The notes beneath the pieces are model-generated. The model saw only the letters and a program-made list of their open reading frames with translations. It had not been told where the DNA came from and made no database searches. A stretch of 64,000 nucleotides of DNA from Synechococcus sp. UW140 (GTDB lineage Bacteria > Cyanobacteriota > Cyanobacteriia > PCC-6307 > Cyanobiaceae). Every line of letters begins with the position of its first letter. Position 1 is the first letter of the stretch. Positions 8,354 to 17,948 of the stretch are shown piece after piece. The position numbers and the translations under genes were made by a program. The stretch is from contig NZ_UCOB01000003.1 in NCBI RefSeq assembly GCF_900474295.1, positions 230,990-294,989 of the forward strand, read 5' to 3'.

Positions 8354-9799
8354 TTGGTTGCATCCCATCCAACGGAACGCCAAGACCATGGGCTCGATCC
8401 GGCCCAGACGGCTTGGCAGCAACGGCTCGAAGCCTTGCTCGGAGAAGGATGTCGGGCCGGCGCAGACCTCGTGGAGGTATTTCTCGAACGCACGGACCAC
8501 ATCGGTGTCCTGGCTGAACAGGACACGATCACGAGCGTCAGTCCTGCATTTGCGATGGGAGCCGGAATTCGTGTTTTCAGCAATCAACGCGATGGCTTTG
8601 TCAGCACGAACGATCTGAGCGACGCCGGGCTGCTCAGGGCCCTTGATCAGGCGCTTGGCATGCTCAATCTGGAACGTCACTCCGCAGCAAGCCTGCGCAG
8701 CTTCGATGGCCTACGGCCGTTGCGCGATTTTGGATTAGAGAAACAGGGATGGCTGGTTCAGGCACCAGACCTCTCCTCAAGCACGGCCTTGTTGCTTCAG
8801 GGAACCGATCTGTTGCAGCGACATGGACAACACCTCGACGTCAGACGTGGTAGCTATTCCCGTGACTGGCAGGAGGTGCTTGTCGCCGCAAGTGACGGGA
8901 CTTTTGCTCGCGACATTCGTTTGCATCAATCCTGTGGCTTGAGTGTGCTCGCTGCCGATGGTGAGCACCGGGCCAGCATCGGACGGCGCTATGGCTCCAC
9001 CGATAGGCCTGACGATCTCAAGACCTGGGATGTGGATGCCTCTGCGGCAGAGGTCTGTGCGAGCGCAGCCACCATGCTCTACGCCGACTATGTGGATGGA
9101 GGCCAGATGCCCGTGGTGTTGGCCAATCGTTTCGGTGGTGTGATCTTCCACGAGGCCTGTGGCCATTTGCTGGAAACCACCCAACTGGAACGAGGCACCT
9201 CTCCCTTCGCCGGCATGGTTGACCAGACCATTGCCAATCCTGCGGTCACGGCCATTGATGAAGGCCTCAGTGCCGGTGCGTTTGGCTCAATTGCCATGGA
9301 TGATGAAGGAATGGAATCGCAAAGAACCGTTTTGATTGAGAACGGGGTGCTGAAACGATTCCTCAGCGATCGGGCAGGTGAGATGCGAACAGGCCATCAG
9401 CGCACAGGCAGTGGCCGGCGACAAAACCACGGTTTCGCAGCAGCCAGTCGCATGCGCAACACCTACATCGCTGCCGGTCCCCATCGACCAGAAGAGCTGA
9501 TCAGCTCAATCGACCGAGGTCTGTATTGCAAATCGATGGGGGGTGGAAGTGTTGGAGCGACAGGCCAATTCAACTTCTCAGTTGAGGAGGCCTATCTGAT
9601 TGAGAACGGTCAATTGGGTCAGGCCGTGAAAGGAGCCACCTTGATCGGCGAAGCCAAGGAGGTGATGCCCCGCATCTCGATGTGCGCTGATGACCTAGAT
9701 CTTGCAGCCGGATACTGCGGTTCTGTCAGCGGCAGCATCTTTGTCACCGTGGGGCAACCTCACATCAAGGTCGATTCGATCACCGTGGGAGGCCGCTGA
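8354..9799 (+). CDS. tldD: Metalloprotease TldD
   Basis: The zinc-bearing subunit of the TldD/TldE protease, which trims peptide precursors and unfolded peptides. The HExxxH-type motif HEACGH begins near residue 266, followed by the conserved ATGQFNFSVEEAYLIENG and SGSIFVTVGQPHIKVDSI blocks. The start is uncertain: ATG 8273 gives 508 residues but lies before a hairpin. TTG 8354 gives 481 residues and puts HEACGH close to its position in E. coli TldD. The partner pmbA/tldE starts 3 bases after the stop. Confidence 0.9.
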   Translation: MVASHPTERQDHGLDPAQTAWQQRLEALLGEGCRAGADLVEVFLERTDHIGVLAEQDTITSVSPAFAMGAGIRVFSNQRDGFVSTNDLSDAGLLRALDQALGMLNLERHSAASLRSFDGLRPLRDFGLEKQGWLVQAPDLSSSTALLLQGTDLLQRHGQHLDVRRGSYSRDWQEVLVAASDGTFARDIRLHQSCGLSVLAADGEHRASIGRRYGSTDRPDDLKTWDVDASAAEVCASAATMLYADYVDGGQMPVVLANRFGGVIFHEACGHLLETTQLERGTSPFAGMVDQTIANPAVTAIDEGLSAGAFGSIAMDDEGMESQRTVLIENGVLKRFLSDRAGEMRTGHQRTGSGRRQNHGFAAASRMRNTYIAAGPHRPEELISSIDRGLYCKSMGGGSVGATGQFNFSVEEAYLIENGQLGQAVKGATLIGEAKEVMPRISMCADDLDLAAGYCGSVSGSIFVTVGQPHIKVDSITVGGR

Positions 9800-9801
9800 T
9801 C

Positions 9802-11187
9802 ATGTCAGGCACCAATAGCACTGCACCTCAAGCGCTCAACGTTTCAGACCTTCGTGACCAGCTCGATGGAATGGCCCATCGTGAAGGGATCCACAAATGG
9901 GATCTAGGCGCAAGCCGCAGTAGCAATGCCACGGTTCAGGTTGACCGTGGTGAAGCCAAACAGCTGAAAGCCTCCCAGCGCAGTTCCATCACCGTGCGTG
10001 TTTGGAACGATGCAGGCTTGGTGGGGATCACAAGTACAACCGATCTCTCGCCATCAGGCCTTGAGCGAGCACTGATCGGGGCGAGAGATGCCAGTCAATT
10101 TGGGAACGCCAACGATATTCCCGGGTTCTCACCGCTTGCCATGGCACCGACACCGGAACTGAACCGCCCGCTGCAACCAGCCTTGGGGATTCAGAAACTG
10201 CTCAGCACCCTTAAACAGGCTGAGAAGGATCTGCTTGGCCAGCATCAAGCGATTGAAACCGTGCCCTACAACGGTCTCAGTGAGGGCAGCAGCGAGCGGA
10301 TCTACCTGAATAGCGACGGTGCTGTGAGGCAGGTGCAACGCACACAAGCCAGTCTTTATCTCTACGCCAGGGCCGAAGAGATGGGACGCAAGCCCCGCAG
10401 TGGCGGCGCGATACGTGTCGCACTCGGAAGTGAGGGACTCGATGTACAGGGCTGCGTTGATGAGGCTGCCCAACGCACGCTCAGTCATCTCAATTACCAA
10501 CCGATCGATACCGGTCGTTATCTGGTCTGTTTCACTCCAGAAGCTTTCCTCGACCTTCTTGGCGCCTTCAGCAGCTTGATGAATGCCCGGGCCATTCTTG
10601 ATGGGGTCAGCCTCAGTGACGCTGATTCCATCGGCTCGCGCCTGGCTGTGCCGTTTTTGTCGCTCCACGACAATGGACTGCATCCTGGCCATGTGGGAGC
10701 AGCACCCTTCGATGGGGAGGGGACGCCGACACAACGCCTGCGCCTGATCCACAACGGCCAGTTGGAAAGTTTCCTGCATTCGGAAGCAACAGCGCGTCAT
10801 TTCGGCGTGAAGCCAACCGGCCATGCCGGACTGGGAGCCAAGGTCTCGGTCGGTCCTGACTGGTTTGAAGTGAGTACGAGCGAGGGAACAACGAGTGGCA
10901 CAACCCATCTCCATCATTCGACCAGCCTTGACACCTTTGTTCTGATCGAGAGCCTCAACGCCCTTCATGCAGGAGTGAAGGCAAGTCAGGGTTCCTTTTC
11001 GCTGCCATTTGATGGCTGGCTGGTGCGTGATGGTGAAAAATTATCGGTCGAGTCGGCAACGGTGGCTGGTGATATCCGCCAGGTCCTCAGCGGCATCGTG
11101 CATCTCGAACCTGACGCCAAGGTGACCCATCAGGGAGTCTCTCCCCACGTCTGGGTTGATGGTCTCGCGATCACTGGCGAAGCCTGA
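9802..11187 (+). CDS. pmbA: Metalloprotease-associated protein TldE (PmbA)
   Basis: A 461-residue partner of TldD. It has the same fold, with DGVSLSDADSIGSRLAVPFL and RLRLIHNGQLESFLHSEATA typical of PmbA, but no HExxxH motif, as expected for the non-catalytic subunit of the heterodimeric protease. It follows tldD by 2 bases and is followed by fmt after 21 bases, so the three genes probably form one transcript. Confidence 0.92.
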   Translation: MSGTNSTAPQALNVSDLRDQLDGMAHREGIHKWDLGASRSSNATVQVDRGEAKQLKASQRSSITVRVWNDAGLVGITSTTDLSPSGLERALIGARDASQFGNANDIPGFSPLAMAPTPELNRPLQPALGIQKLLSTLKQAEKDLLGQHQAIETVPYNGLSEGSSERIYLNSDGAVRQVQRTQASLYLYARAEEMGRKPRSGGAIRVALGSEGLDVQGCVDEAAQRTLSHLNYQPIDTGRYLVCFTPEAFLDLLGAFSSLMNARAILDGVSLSDADSIGSRLAVPFLSLHDNGLHPGHVGAAPFDGEGTPTQRLRLIHNGQLESFLHSEATARHFGVKPTGHAGLGAKVSVGPDWFEVSTSEGTTSGTTHLHHSTSLDTFVLIESLNALHAGVKASQGSFSLPFDGWLVRDGEKLSVESATVAGDIRQVLSGIVHLEPDAKVTHQGVSPHVWVDGLAITGEA

Positions 11188-11208
11188 GTTACTGAGAGAT
11201 CGACTGTC

Positions 11209-12243
11209 GTGAAGATCCTCTTCTGGGGCACACCTGCCTACGCGGTTCCCACTCTGCAGGCCCTGATCAAGGCCGGTCACACTGTGGTTGGCGTCGTCAG
11301 CCAGCCCGACCGCAGGCGCGGACGCGGCAAACAACTGATGCCCTCGGCCGTCAAAGACGCAGCCCTGTCTCTCGATCTACCTGTGTACACACCGGAAAGG
11401 ATCAAACAGGATGAGGCCTGCGTCTGCCAACTGGCATCCCTTGGTGCCGATGTCTCTGTCGTCGTCGCTTTCGGGCAGATCCTTCCTAGGAATGTGCTGG
11501 AGATGACGCCGCTTGGCAGCTGGAATGGCCACGGTTCTCTCCTACCCAGATGGCGTGGGGCCGGTCCGATTCAATGGGCACTACTCGAAGGAGACTCCAA
11601 AACCGGTGTCGGCATCATGGCGATGGAGGAAGGTCTCGATACTGGACCTGTTCTGCTTGAGGAAAAGGTGGCGATTGGTCTACACGACAACGCCTCCGTT
11701 CTGAGTGAACGCCTCAGCCAACTCACCGCCGAATTGATGGTGAAATCGATGCCACTGATCGAGGCCGCCGGACGTGGCCCTGAACCAGAACGGTTGCGAA
11801 GGTTAGGCGTCAGTCTCCAAGGCGATGGCAGCAGTTATGCCCGAATGCTTCAGAAAGCCGACTTCCAGATCGACTGGAATCAATCGGCCCTAACCATTCA
11901 TCGCAAGGTGATGGGCTTGTACCCAGCCGCCACAACCCGATGGAACGGGAAGCGCCTCAAAATCTTTAGGACAGAACCGTTAATCAGACGGCTGAGTGAT
12001 CAACTATCCACAGCGGCGACCACCCTCACAGAGCGCTGGGGACTGGAAGGGGGGATCCCTTCGACTCAGTCGATTGCACCTGGAACAGTGCTGGAAGTGG
12101 TGCCCGAGCATGGCCTGGTGGTGGCTTCGAAAGGATGTCCTCTTCTGATCAGAGAGGCCCAGTTAGAGGGAAAGAAGAGAAGCTCTGGTGCTCAGTTAGT
12201 GCAACAACTTCAGGCAGCAACGGGAGACCAACTAGGCAACTAA
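11209..12243 (+). CDS. fmt: Methionyl-tRNA formyltransferase
   Basis: A 344-residue enzyme that formylates Met-tRNAi with 10-formyl-THF for translation initiation. The catalytic NGHGSLLPRWRGAGPIQWA block (near residue 105) holds the conserved Asn and His, and GLDTGPVLLEE supplies the catalytic Asp. A C-terminal OB-like tRNA-binding domain follows. The start is GTG 11209. The 3' end overlaps the convergent J-domain gene by 12 bases. Confidence 0.95.
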   Translation: MKILFWGTPAYAVPTLQALIKAGHTVVGVVSQPDRRRGRGKQLMPSAVKDAALSLDLPVYTPERIKQDEACVCQLASLGADVSVVVAFGQILPRNVLEMTPLGSWNGHGSLLPRWRGAGPIQWALLEGDSKTGVGIMAMEEGLDTGPVLLEEKVAIGLHDNASVLSERLSQLTAELMVKSMPLIEAAGRGPEPERLRRLGVSLQGDGSSYARMLQKADFQIDWNQSALTIHRKVMGLYPAATTRWNGKRLKIFRTEPLIRRLSDQLSTAATTLTERWGLEGGIPSTQSIAPGTVLEVVPEHGLVVASKGCPLLIREAQLEGKKRSSGAQLVQQLQAATGDQLGN

Positions 12244-13083
12244 GTGTTGATAGGCGGCATTGACCCGGTGAAAGTCCGAGGCAGATCCGCCCACATCGGG
12301 ATGATGCTTTTTAACTAAGCGACGGTGGGCCTGTTTGATCTGATCACGCGATGCTCCCCAACGCAGTCCGAGCACCTGTAAACACTCCACTATCCGAGGA
12401 TCAGCCCAACGTGGTGCTCCAGTTGAGTTGTTGGTGTCGCGGCTTGCGTGTCGGGTCTTGCCGTTGGCTTGTTTGGCGCCCTGGTAAGAACTTGCACGAT
12501 GACTGGCACGGTCAGAGTGCCTCTGATCGGTACGCGTTCGTCGCCCACTCGTGGTACGAGCCATTTTTTGGCATAAGTCTTGGACAACACGACGAGGGTC
12601 TTCATCGAGCCACTCACGCGTGCGGACCCCATACAAGGCGAAGGCAGCAAGAACGGCCCATCGTTTCTTATTCATCCCTCCATCAAGGGCCTTGAGAAGA
12701 TCCTGGCCGAGACCTGGCAATAAACGATCTAGACGTTGCTGCAAGGTCAGGTTTGGGTGAAAACTCTGACGATTCAGGCTGTCCACCAGAGTCTCAAGCC
12801 CCTGGGCGCGCAGTGTGCTCCAGCCAGACTGCTGAGCGAGAGCCTGCCCCCAGGATTCCACTTGCGAGGCGGTGACATGAACGCGTCCCCCAGAGGGTGC
12901 GTGTTTTGACTGTTGGTGATGCCGTGGAGATGACTCAGACCGCTGTTCAAGAAGCTCTAGGCGGTGTTGAAGCTGACGCAACTGCCTTCTCAGCGCATCA
13001 TTCTCAGCCAACAAAGCGTCCACATTGCTGGTGACTTGTCGAGCACGAGGATCAGCTGACCTACGTCGTGGATCGAAGCCCAT
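12232..13083 (-). CDS. J-domain (DnaJ-like) protein
   Basis: A 283-residue protein with an N-terminal coiled-coil stretch (LLAENDALRRQLRQLQHRLE), a helical middle part and a C-terminal J-domain (GLRWGASRDQIKQAHRRLV, then HHPDVGG) that has the HPD tripeptide required to stimulate DnaK ATPase. A basic low-complexity linker separates the parts. It is a cyanobacterial co-chaperone of unknown client. It ends convergently with fmt and lies 14 bases downstream of the DEAD-box helicase gene on the same strand. Confidence 0.85.
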   Translation of the reverse strand: MGFDPRRRSADPRARQVTSNVDALLAENDALRRQLRQLQHRLELLEQRSESSPRHHQQSKHAPSGGRVHVTASQVESWGQALAQQSGWSTLRAQGLETLVDSLNRQSFHPNLTLQQRLDRLLPGLGQDLLKALDGGMNKKRWAVLAAFALYGVRTREWLDEDPRRVVQDLCQKMARTTSGRRTRTDQRHSDRASHRASSYQGAKQANGKTRHASRDTNNSTGAPRWADPRIVECLQVLGLRWGASRDQIKQAHRRLVKKHHPDVGGSASDFHRVNAAYQHLVA

Positions 13084-13097
13084 AGGGGTCGCTCAGC

Positions 13098-14450
13098 TCA
13101 ACGCTGCGACGTCCGTCCGGAACGTCTTGGGCGCGCGGATGATTTGGAACGAGGCTTATCGGCCCGGCCACGATCATGGCGTGTCGCTGATCCACTTCCG
13201 GAGCGAGGGGTCCGACGACCGCGGCCTCCGCTGAGGTCGATGGGTGGGGCTTCGAGAACGGTGGGCTCAAAACCAGGGATCAAGACCTTCTCTAACGATT
13301 CACGAGTTGTGCGCTCAATCGCCTTGAGAAGAAGGGATTCCTCAGCCGCAACGAGAGAAATCGCATGACCACATTCGCCGGCTCGCCCTGTACGACCGAT
13401 GCGATGGACATAGTCCTCCGCCACGTTGGGTAGATCGAGATTGACCACGTGCGGCAACTGCTGGATATCGATCCCACGTGCTGCGATATCGGTGGCCACC
13501 AGCACTCGCACCGATCCATCCTTGAAGCCCTGAAGAGCTCGGGTACGTGCCCCCTGACTTTTATTGCCGTGAATGGCAGCGGCTGAAAGCCCTTCCTTGC
13601 TCAGGCGCTCAGCAACGCGATTGGCCCCATGTTTTGTACGAGAGAACACCAAAACTTGCTGCCAATTATTGGTTCGAATCAGATGACTGAGCAGCTCAGG
13701 TTTGCGCTTCATGTCACAGGGATGGACCAACTGCTGAACGGTGCGGGCCGTTTGATTCGGCGGAGTGATTTGAATCTGCAACGGATCATGGAGCAGCCCT
13801 GTAGCCAACTTGCGGATCGATGGATTGAAGGTGGCCGAAAACAACAGGTTTTGACGTCGCTCCGGTAACTTTGAAAGGATGCGCCGAATGTCGTGAATGA
13901 AGCCCATATCAAGCATGCGATCGGCTTCATCAAGCACAAGAAATTCAACTCGCTCAAAGCGTATGGCGCCCTGCTGATACAAATCGAGCAAACGCCCAGG
14001 AGTGGCGACCAGTAAATCCACACCCTGTTGCAGCCTTTGAATCTGGGGATTGACCTTGACCCCACCAAACACCACATCACTGCGAAGGCGTAAGTGGCGG
14101 CTGTAAACCCGCACATTGTCAAGAATCTGCGCAGCAAGTTCACGGGTAGGAGTGAGCACCAAAGCACGGATCTGGCAACGTCCAGAACGGGCTCCGTGGC
14201 TGAGCCTCTCCAACATGGGCAGGGTGAATCCAGCGGTTTTGCCCGTGCCTGTCTGAGCCGCCGCCATCAAGTCACGGCCGCTGAGCACAGCCGGAATGGC
14301 CTGCTCCTGAATCGGCGATGGTGTGCTGTAACCCTTCTCGCTCAGTGCCTTCAGAAGGGGTGCACTAAGACCCAGGTCATCAAAATTTGATGAGGACTCT
14401 GACGAGGGGGCGGCAGTAGCGGTGATGACCTGCAAGCGATGATTCATCAC
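13098..14450 (-). CDS. DEAD-box ATP-dependent RNA helicase (RhlE/CrhR-type)
   Basis: A 450-residue RNA helicase. The standard motifs are visible in order: Q-motif ([14 protein letters not shown]), [30 protein letters not shown], then the second domain with [11 protein letters not shown] and [11 protein letters not shown] basic Arg/Ser/Gly-rich tail of about 65 residues probably adds non-specific RNA binding. Likely roles are ribosome assembly, mRNA turnover and cold adaptation. It is expressed upstream of the J-domain gene. Confidence 0.93.
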   Translation of the reverse strand: MMNHRLQVITATAAPSSESSSNFDDLGLSAPLLKALSEKGYSTPSPIQEQAIPAVLSGRDLMAAAQTGTGKTAGFTLPMLERLSHGARSGRCQIRALVLTPTRELAAQILDNVRVYSRHLRLRSDVVFGGVKVNPQIQRLQQGVDLLVATPGRLLDLYQQGAIRFERVEFLVLDEADRMLDMGFIHDIRRILSKLPERRQNLLFSATFNPSIRKLATGLLHDPLQIQITPPNQTARTVQQLVHPCDMKRKPELLSHLIRTNNWQQVLVFSRTKHGANRVAERLSKEGLSAAAIHGNKSQGARTRALQGFKDGSVRVLVATDIAARGIDIQQLPHVVNLDLPNVAEDYVHRIGRTGRAGECGHAISLVAAEESLLLKAIERTTRESLEKVLIPGFEPTVLEAPPIDLSGGRGRRTPRSGSGSATRHDRGRADKPRSKSSARPRRSGRTSQR

Positions 14451-14510
14451 CCTAGAAGCAAGGCATAGGAAGGACCGGGCAAAGGACTCCCTGGCTCTGG
14501 AGGCAGAAGA

Positions 14511-14729
14511 TCACCAACAGAACTGTGAGAACAGTCGCCAGGGCAACAGGTTCTGTCCGCCAAGACGTTTCCGGCGGTAATCCTCAAGCTCAATATCCTC
14601 ACGCTTGATCACATATCCCTGTTCAACTGACCACTGAATCGGATCAAGACCCGATTCGAGGACATCCTGATGCAGGCAAGGCTCTTGGTTCATCCTGTCC
14701 ATGAGGGCTTTCAGCTGCTGCCTACTCAT
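14511..14729 (-). CDS. Nif11-like small protein
   Basis: A 72-residue protein starting MSRQQLKALMDRMNQEP and continuing with an Asp/Glu-rich helical part (VIKREDIELEDYRRKR), which resembles the Nif11 (N11P) domain used as leader in some cyanobacterial RiPP precursors. The tail contains LGG followed by a 14-residue hydrophobic end with one Ser and one Cys. No LanM-type or other modifying enzyme is in the window, so a stand-alone Nif11 protein is as likely as a precursor. ATG 14729 is chosen to match the domain start. Confidence 0.6.
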   Translation of the reverse strand: MSRQQLKALMDRMNQEPCLHQDVLESGLDPIQWSVEQGYVIKREDIELEDYRRKRLGGQNLLPWRLFSQFCW

Positions 14730-14797
14730 CTGATCCGATCCAGCTAGGCACGCTCTAGCAACGCTTGCGCCGAAGCAATCGGAGCTTCCAAGAAGCC

Positions 14798-15031
14798 TTA
14801 GTGGCATCCATAGAGGTCATAGGCCTGGTTCCAGACCTGTTCGAGAACGGTATCGCTAAGCAAAAGCGCTTGCGGGAATAGAGCCTTCAACCAACGACGA
14901 CGTTCTTCCGCGGAGGCATGTTCAAAAAATGTCTCTTCAGCTGCCAAGACTCGAAACTTCAGGAACTCCAGCAACGCGGCTCTCAGCCTGATCAGCTCGG
15001 CTCCCTCAAGTTGATCCACCATGCCCTGCAA
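14798..15031 (-). CDS. Small hypothetical protein
   Basis: A 77-residue, mostly helical, acidic protein of unknown function. It has no signal peptide or membrane segment. ATG 15031 or the in-frame ATG 15022 could be the start. Same strand as the Nif11-like gene 68 bases downstream. I do not recognise a family; it is kept because the frame has normal composition and fills an otherwise empty stretch. Confidence 0.5.
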   Translation of the reverse strand: MQGMVDQLEGAELIRLRAALLEFLKFRVLAAEETFFEHASAEERRRWLKALFPQALLLSDTVLEQVWNQAYDLYGCH

Positions 15032-15433
15032 GGATTCTCGAAGGCTGAGTCTAAAAAACTTAGCCCGGCCAGTTACGGCTTGCGTGAAGTGAGATCAGCA
15101 CAAAACCGCTGATACAGAAATATTGCAGATTTGTCCACAACTACCTTTGAACAGATGAGATCGTTCAAAGCCGATCATTGGAAGATGACGATACTCGATC
15201 ATGTTTCATCATCCAAGCAGTATTACACAGGCCACACCTTGAGCTTTTAGATGCTTTGGCAAGACCAGAAATAGACAATAAATTCACTCAAAATTGAGAA
15301 TACATGCAGTGCGGAATAGCTGACTCAGCTTAAACAAAGTCTCATAACGAAGAGGTTAACTTGATCGCACATAGGTCGGTTCACTTACCCTAAGGACTGA
15401 TCAAATATGCAGACTCGACAGTGATCCGACTGC
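15032..15433. other. Non-coding stretch of 402 bases
   Basis: AT-rich sequence between two minus-strand genes. I see no tRNA, no long open frame and no strong hairpin with a T-run. It probably holds the promoter of the 14798-15031 gene and the 3' end of the RibK-like gene. Confidence 0.5.
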
Positions 15434-15937
15434 TTATGCTGCACCTTGATCAGCAAGCACTGAGATGCGCTCTGGATCTACACCAATTTCCAACTGAGCA
15501 TGTGGCAAAAGACCATCAATCCAGGGAGCCAAGACCTCTATCACCCCAGGCGGCTGCCAGTGCATGGCCTTCGTTTCTGGGTGAGGGAAATAAATAAGAG
15601 CAGGATAGGAACGAGATTGAGAGCAACAGCGCAATTGTATCCACCAGAAGGAAAATGTTTCTGGTGGATGAAGATCGGTCCAATACAGGCCAGGAAAATG
15701 AAAGTCCGGACTGCTTAATGAGAATTTTAACGGCTCCACTGAGAGGTTGAGAGTGCCTGGCCACATCGCAGTCAAATCAAGACCAGCTTTCTCAAAGAAG
15801 GGAGTTTGCATGGCTATCGTGCCACTTGGATAAGGAGAATCCTCGCGACTAGGATCAATGTTGGCGTCACCAGACGCCACTCCATGACCAGCGAGAAGCC
15901 TGCAACAATGCCAGTTCAATAACGGGTGTTGTGTCAC
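15434..15937 (-). CDS. CTP-dependent riboflavin kinase-like (RibK/DUF120-like) protein
   Basis: A 167-residue protein. Its pattern matches the archaeal RibK fold: an N-terminal GHGVASG, then FFEKAGLDLTAMWPGTLNLS (PGTLN carries the Thr and Asn that bind Mg-CTP in RibK), and a C-terminal IEVLAP...GLLPHAQLEIGV half. Cyanobacteria normally use a bifunctional RibF, so the role here is unclear: it could be a paralogous kinase or a binding protein of the same fold. The start is GTG 15937, which overlaps the upstream stop by 4 bases (GTGA); an ATG at 15997 is less likely. Confidence 0.55.
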   Translation of the reverse strand: MTQHPLLNWHCCRLLAGHGVASGDANIDPSREDSPYPSGTIAMQTPFFEKAGLDLTAMWPGTLNLSVEPLKFSLSSPDFHFPGLYWTDLHPPETFSFWWIQLRCCSQSRSYPALIYFPHPETKAMHWQPPGVIEVLAPWIDGLLPHAQLEIGVDPERISVLADQGAA

Positions 15938-16278
15938 GACTTGCGTGGTTGATGATGCGAACAAGCCTGACAAGGACCATCGGGCAGAACAGCGCAACGC
16001 AACAGCGGACTAAGAGCATTGAAACGACAGCTTGGATCTCCGATCACCCAACCATGCCGATAACGTCGTGCATCGAGAGGTTGCCGTTGTTGCTTGACAA
16101 GCAACACCACCGAAACGAGCTGATAGCGACCGAGGCGCAAGGCGTAGCGGTGTCGACGCTGCAAGACCAGATAGCTATCAGCATTGTGCTCAAACCAACG
16201 TCCAGGATGGGGAGAATCAACAAGATCAAGCCGATCAATCAATCTCTCGCTGCCTGACTGTCGTAACTCAACAAGCAT
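15934..16278 (-). CDS. DUF6464-type cyanobacterial protein
   Basis: A 114-residue small basic protein starting MLVELRQSGSERLIDRLDLV, with a core that includes DSYLVLQRRHRYALRLGRYQ and a C-terminal Cys pair. It resembles a cyanobacterial family of unknown function (DUF6464). The gene lies 2 bases after the terC stop and overlaps the RibK-like gene by 4 bases, so terC, this gene and the RibK-like gene appear to be one operon. Confidence 0.7.
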   Translation of the reverse strand: MLVELRQSGSERLIDRLDLVDSPHPGRWFEHNADSYLVLQRRHRYALRLGRYQLVSVVLLVKQQRQPLDARRYRHGWVIGDPSCRFNALSPLLRCAVLPDGPCQACSHHQPRKS

Positions 16279-16280
16279 GA

Positions 16281-17009
16281 TTAAGTCTCCTTTGCAATGG
16301 GAAGAGACTTTTCAGAGAAACCCCAGACGAGCAATACAATCACTGTGGCAAGGGTGAACCATTCAGGCACCCGTAGGCTTAACCAGATCAGGGTGACCAA
16401 AAGCTTGATACCGACAAAAGCAACAGCGAGAAATCCTGCCGTTTCAAGTCGTGGAAAGATCGCAAGCCAGCGAACGAACAGCCCTGAAGTGAAGCGCAGA
16501 GCAATCACCCCAATGAGAGCACCAGTGACCACAAGAATGAGCTGATCGCTGATCGCAACTGCGGCGGCAACACTATCGATTGAAAAAGCAAGATCGGTGA
16601 AGGCAAGAGCCATCACCGTGCGCAGGAAGGATCCAGACGCAGAATCATGAGCGCCTTGATCTTGCAGTTCAGTTCCAACACCCAGCCATTTCTCATGAAG
16701 GTGCTGATAGACAAGCCAAAGCAGGTAGGCAGAGGCCAACAGCTGAATCGGACGAAAGGCAAGCACCCATTGCGCCATCAGGATTAAACCAATGCGTAAG
16801 ACAAACGCCATGGCGATACCCACATTGAGGGCCTGACGTTCACGCTCAGGGTCCTTCTGGGAGCGGGCGATAGCCGCTAAGGCAATGGCATTGTCGGCCG
16901 ACAGGATCAGTTCCAGCGAAACCAACACCGGAAGCAAGGGCAAGAGCTCTCCCCAACGGTCGACACCATCGAGCAAAGGGATCAGGGAGGGCAATGCTGC
17001 TGAATCCAT
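16281..17009 (-). CDS. TerC-family integral membrane protein
   Basis: A 242-residue protein with about seven hydrophobic helices. The TerC signatures ELILSADNAIALAAIA and LAFTDLAFSIDSVAAAVAIS hold the conserved acidic and Asn residues thought to bind metal. TerC proteins are linked to manganese or other metal handling and, in plants and cyanobacteria, to thylakoid membrane protein insertion. ATG 17009 gives the usual N-terminus; a longer frame to 17111 adds an unrelated basic leader. First gene of the terC-DUF6464-RibK-like set. Confidence 0.88.
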   Translation of the reverse strand: MDSAALPSLIPLLDGVDRWGELLPLLPVLVSLELILSADNAIALAAIARSQKDPERERQALNVGIAMAFVLRIGLILMAQWVLAFRPIQLLASAYLLWLVYQHLHEKWLGVGTELQDQGAHDSASGSFLRTVMALAFTDLAFSIDSVAAAVAISDQLILVVTGALIGVIALRFTSGLFVRWLAIFPRLETAGFLAVAFVGIKLLVTLIWLSLRVPEWFTLATVIVLLVWGFSEKSLPIAKET

Positions 17010-17047
17010 GCTGATCAGCCTAGAAATAGGCAGCTCATGGATGCGGA

Positions 17048-17902
17048 ATGCACACCCAGGCCCTGCTTTGCCACATCGATCACGAACGCTGCGTGGTGCT
17101 TGTGACTGCATTCGAACAAGAGAAGGCCCTAGGCAGTGCTTTGGGGGAAGGAGCCAGCGCAGAGGCAGCAGAGGATCGAGCCCTGGAGAGACTGCGAAGT
17201 CGAATGCAAGCTGAACTGCAAACCGAGGTCATTGCGGCTTCAGACGCCAGCACACCACCAATCCAGCGATCACCACAGTCGACGCCACCTGCGCCTCGGC
17301 CTGAAGGGATGAAGGAACAGACGCCACCAACAAGACCATCGTCACCGACACCGAACACGATCAGACGGACATCTGTGACGGGGGATTCAAGTGAGCATGG
17401 CCACTTGCCTGCGAAAGACAAACCACCCATCGCTGTCGGCCAGGCCGAAGCTCCGCCAAGTGAAGCGCCGACTGATCCAGACGACTGGAGTGACGAATTA
17501 GCCGCCGTGGATCTCGAGATGCAGCGCATCGGCTGGGATCGCGAGCAGGAACGGAGTTATCTGGAACGCGCCTTCGGACACAGCAGCCGCCACAAACTGA
17601 CGCGCTACAGCGACCTGATTGCCTATTTAAAACGCCTGAACGCCTTAGAACCAGGAACCCCTGTCGACGTCGCACCGGTCCCCCTACGCAGGGGTGATCT
17701 GATCACACAAGGAGACCAGATGCTTGAAAAGCTGCAATGGAGTGGAGAACAGGCACGCTCATACCTTCAACTCAAACTTGGAGCAAGTAGTCGACAAGCA
17801 CTGAGTGACGAACAACTGCTAAATTTCAATATGTTGCTCGAAAATGAGCTTGTTGGTTCAATAGGAACCCAGCAAGCTCGAAAGGCCGAGTTGCCAAGTT
17901 GA
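17048..17902 (+). CDS. Conserved cyanobacterial hypothetical protein
   Basis: A 284-residue protein, divergent from terC by 38 bases. The N-terminal part (about residues 1-55) is folded (CVVLVTAFEQEKALGSALGE), the middle (60-150) is a Pro/Ser/Thr-rich disordered linker, and the C-terminal part has two similar helical units: IGWDREQERSYLERAFGHSS and LQWSGEQARSYLQLKLGASS. The two units look like an internal duplication. Function unknown. Confidence 0.75.
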   Translation: MHTQALLCHIDHERCVVLVTAFEQEKALGSALGEGASAEAAEDRALERLRSRMQAELQTEVIAASDASTPPIQRSPQSTPPAPRPEGMKEQTPPTRPSSPTPNTIRRTSVTGDSSEHGHLPAKDKPPIAVGQAEAPPSEAPTDPDDWSDELAAVDLEMQRIGWDREQERSYLERAFGHSSRHKLTRYSDLIAYLKRLNALEPGTPVDVAPVPLRRGDLITQGDQMLEKLQWSGEQARSYLQLKLGASSRQALSDEQLLNFNMLLENELVGSIGTQQARKAELPS

Positions 17903-17948
17903 ACTAGCAACTCACACGTGATTGCATCGATCTATGTAGACCGTCTAT

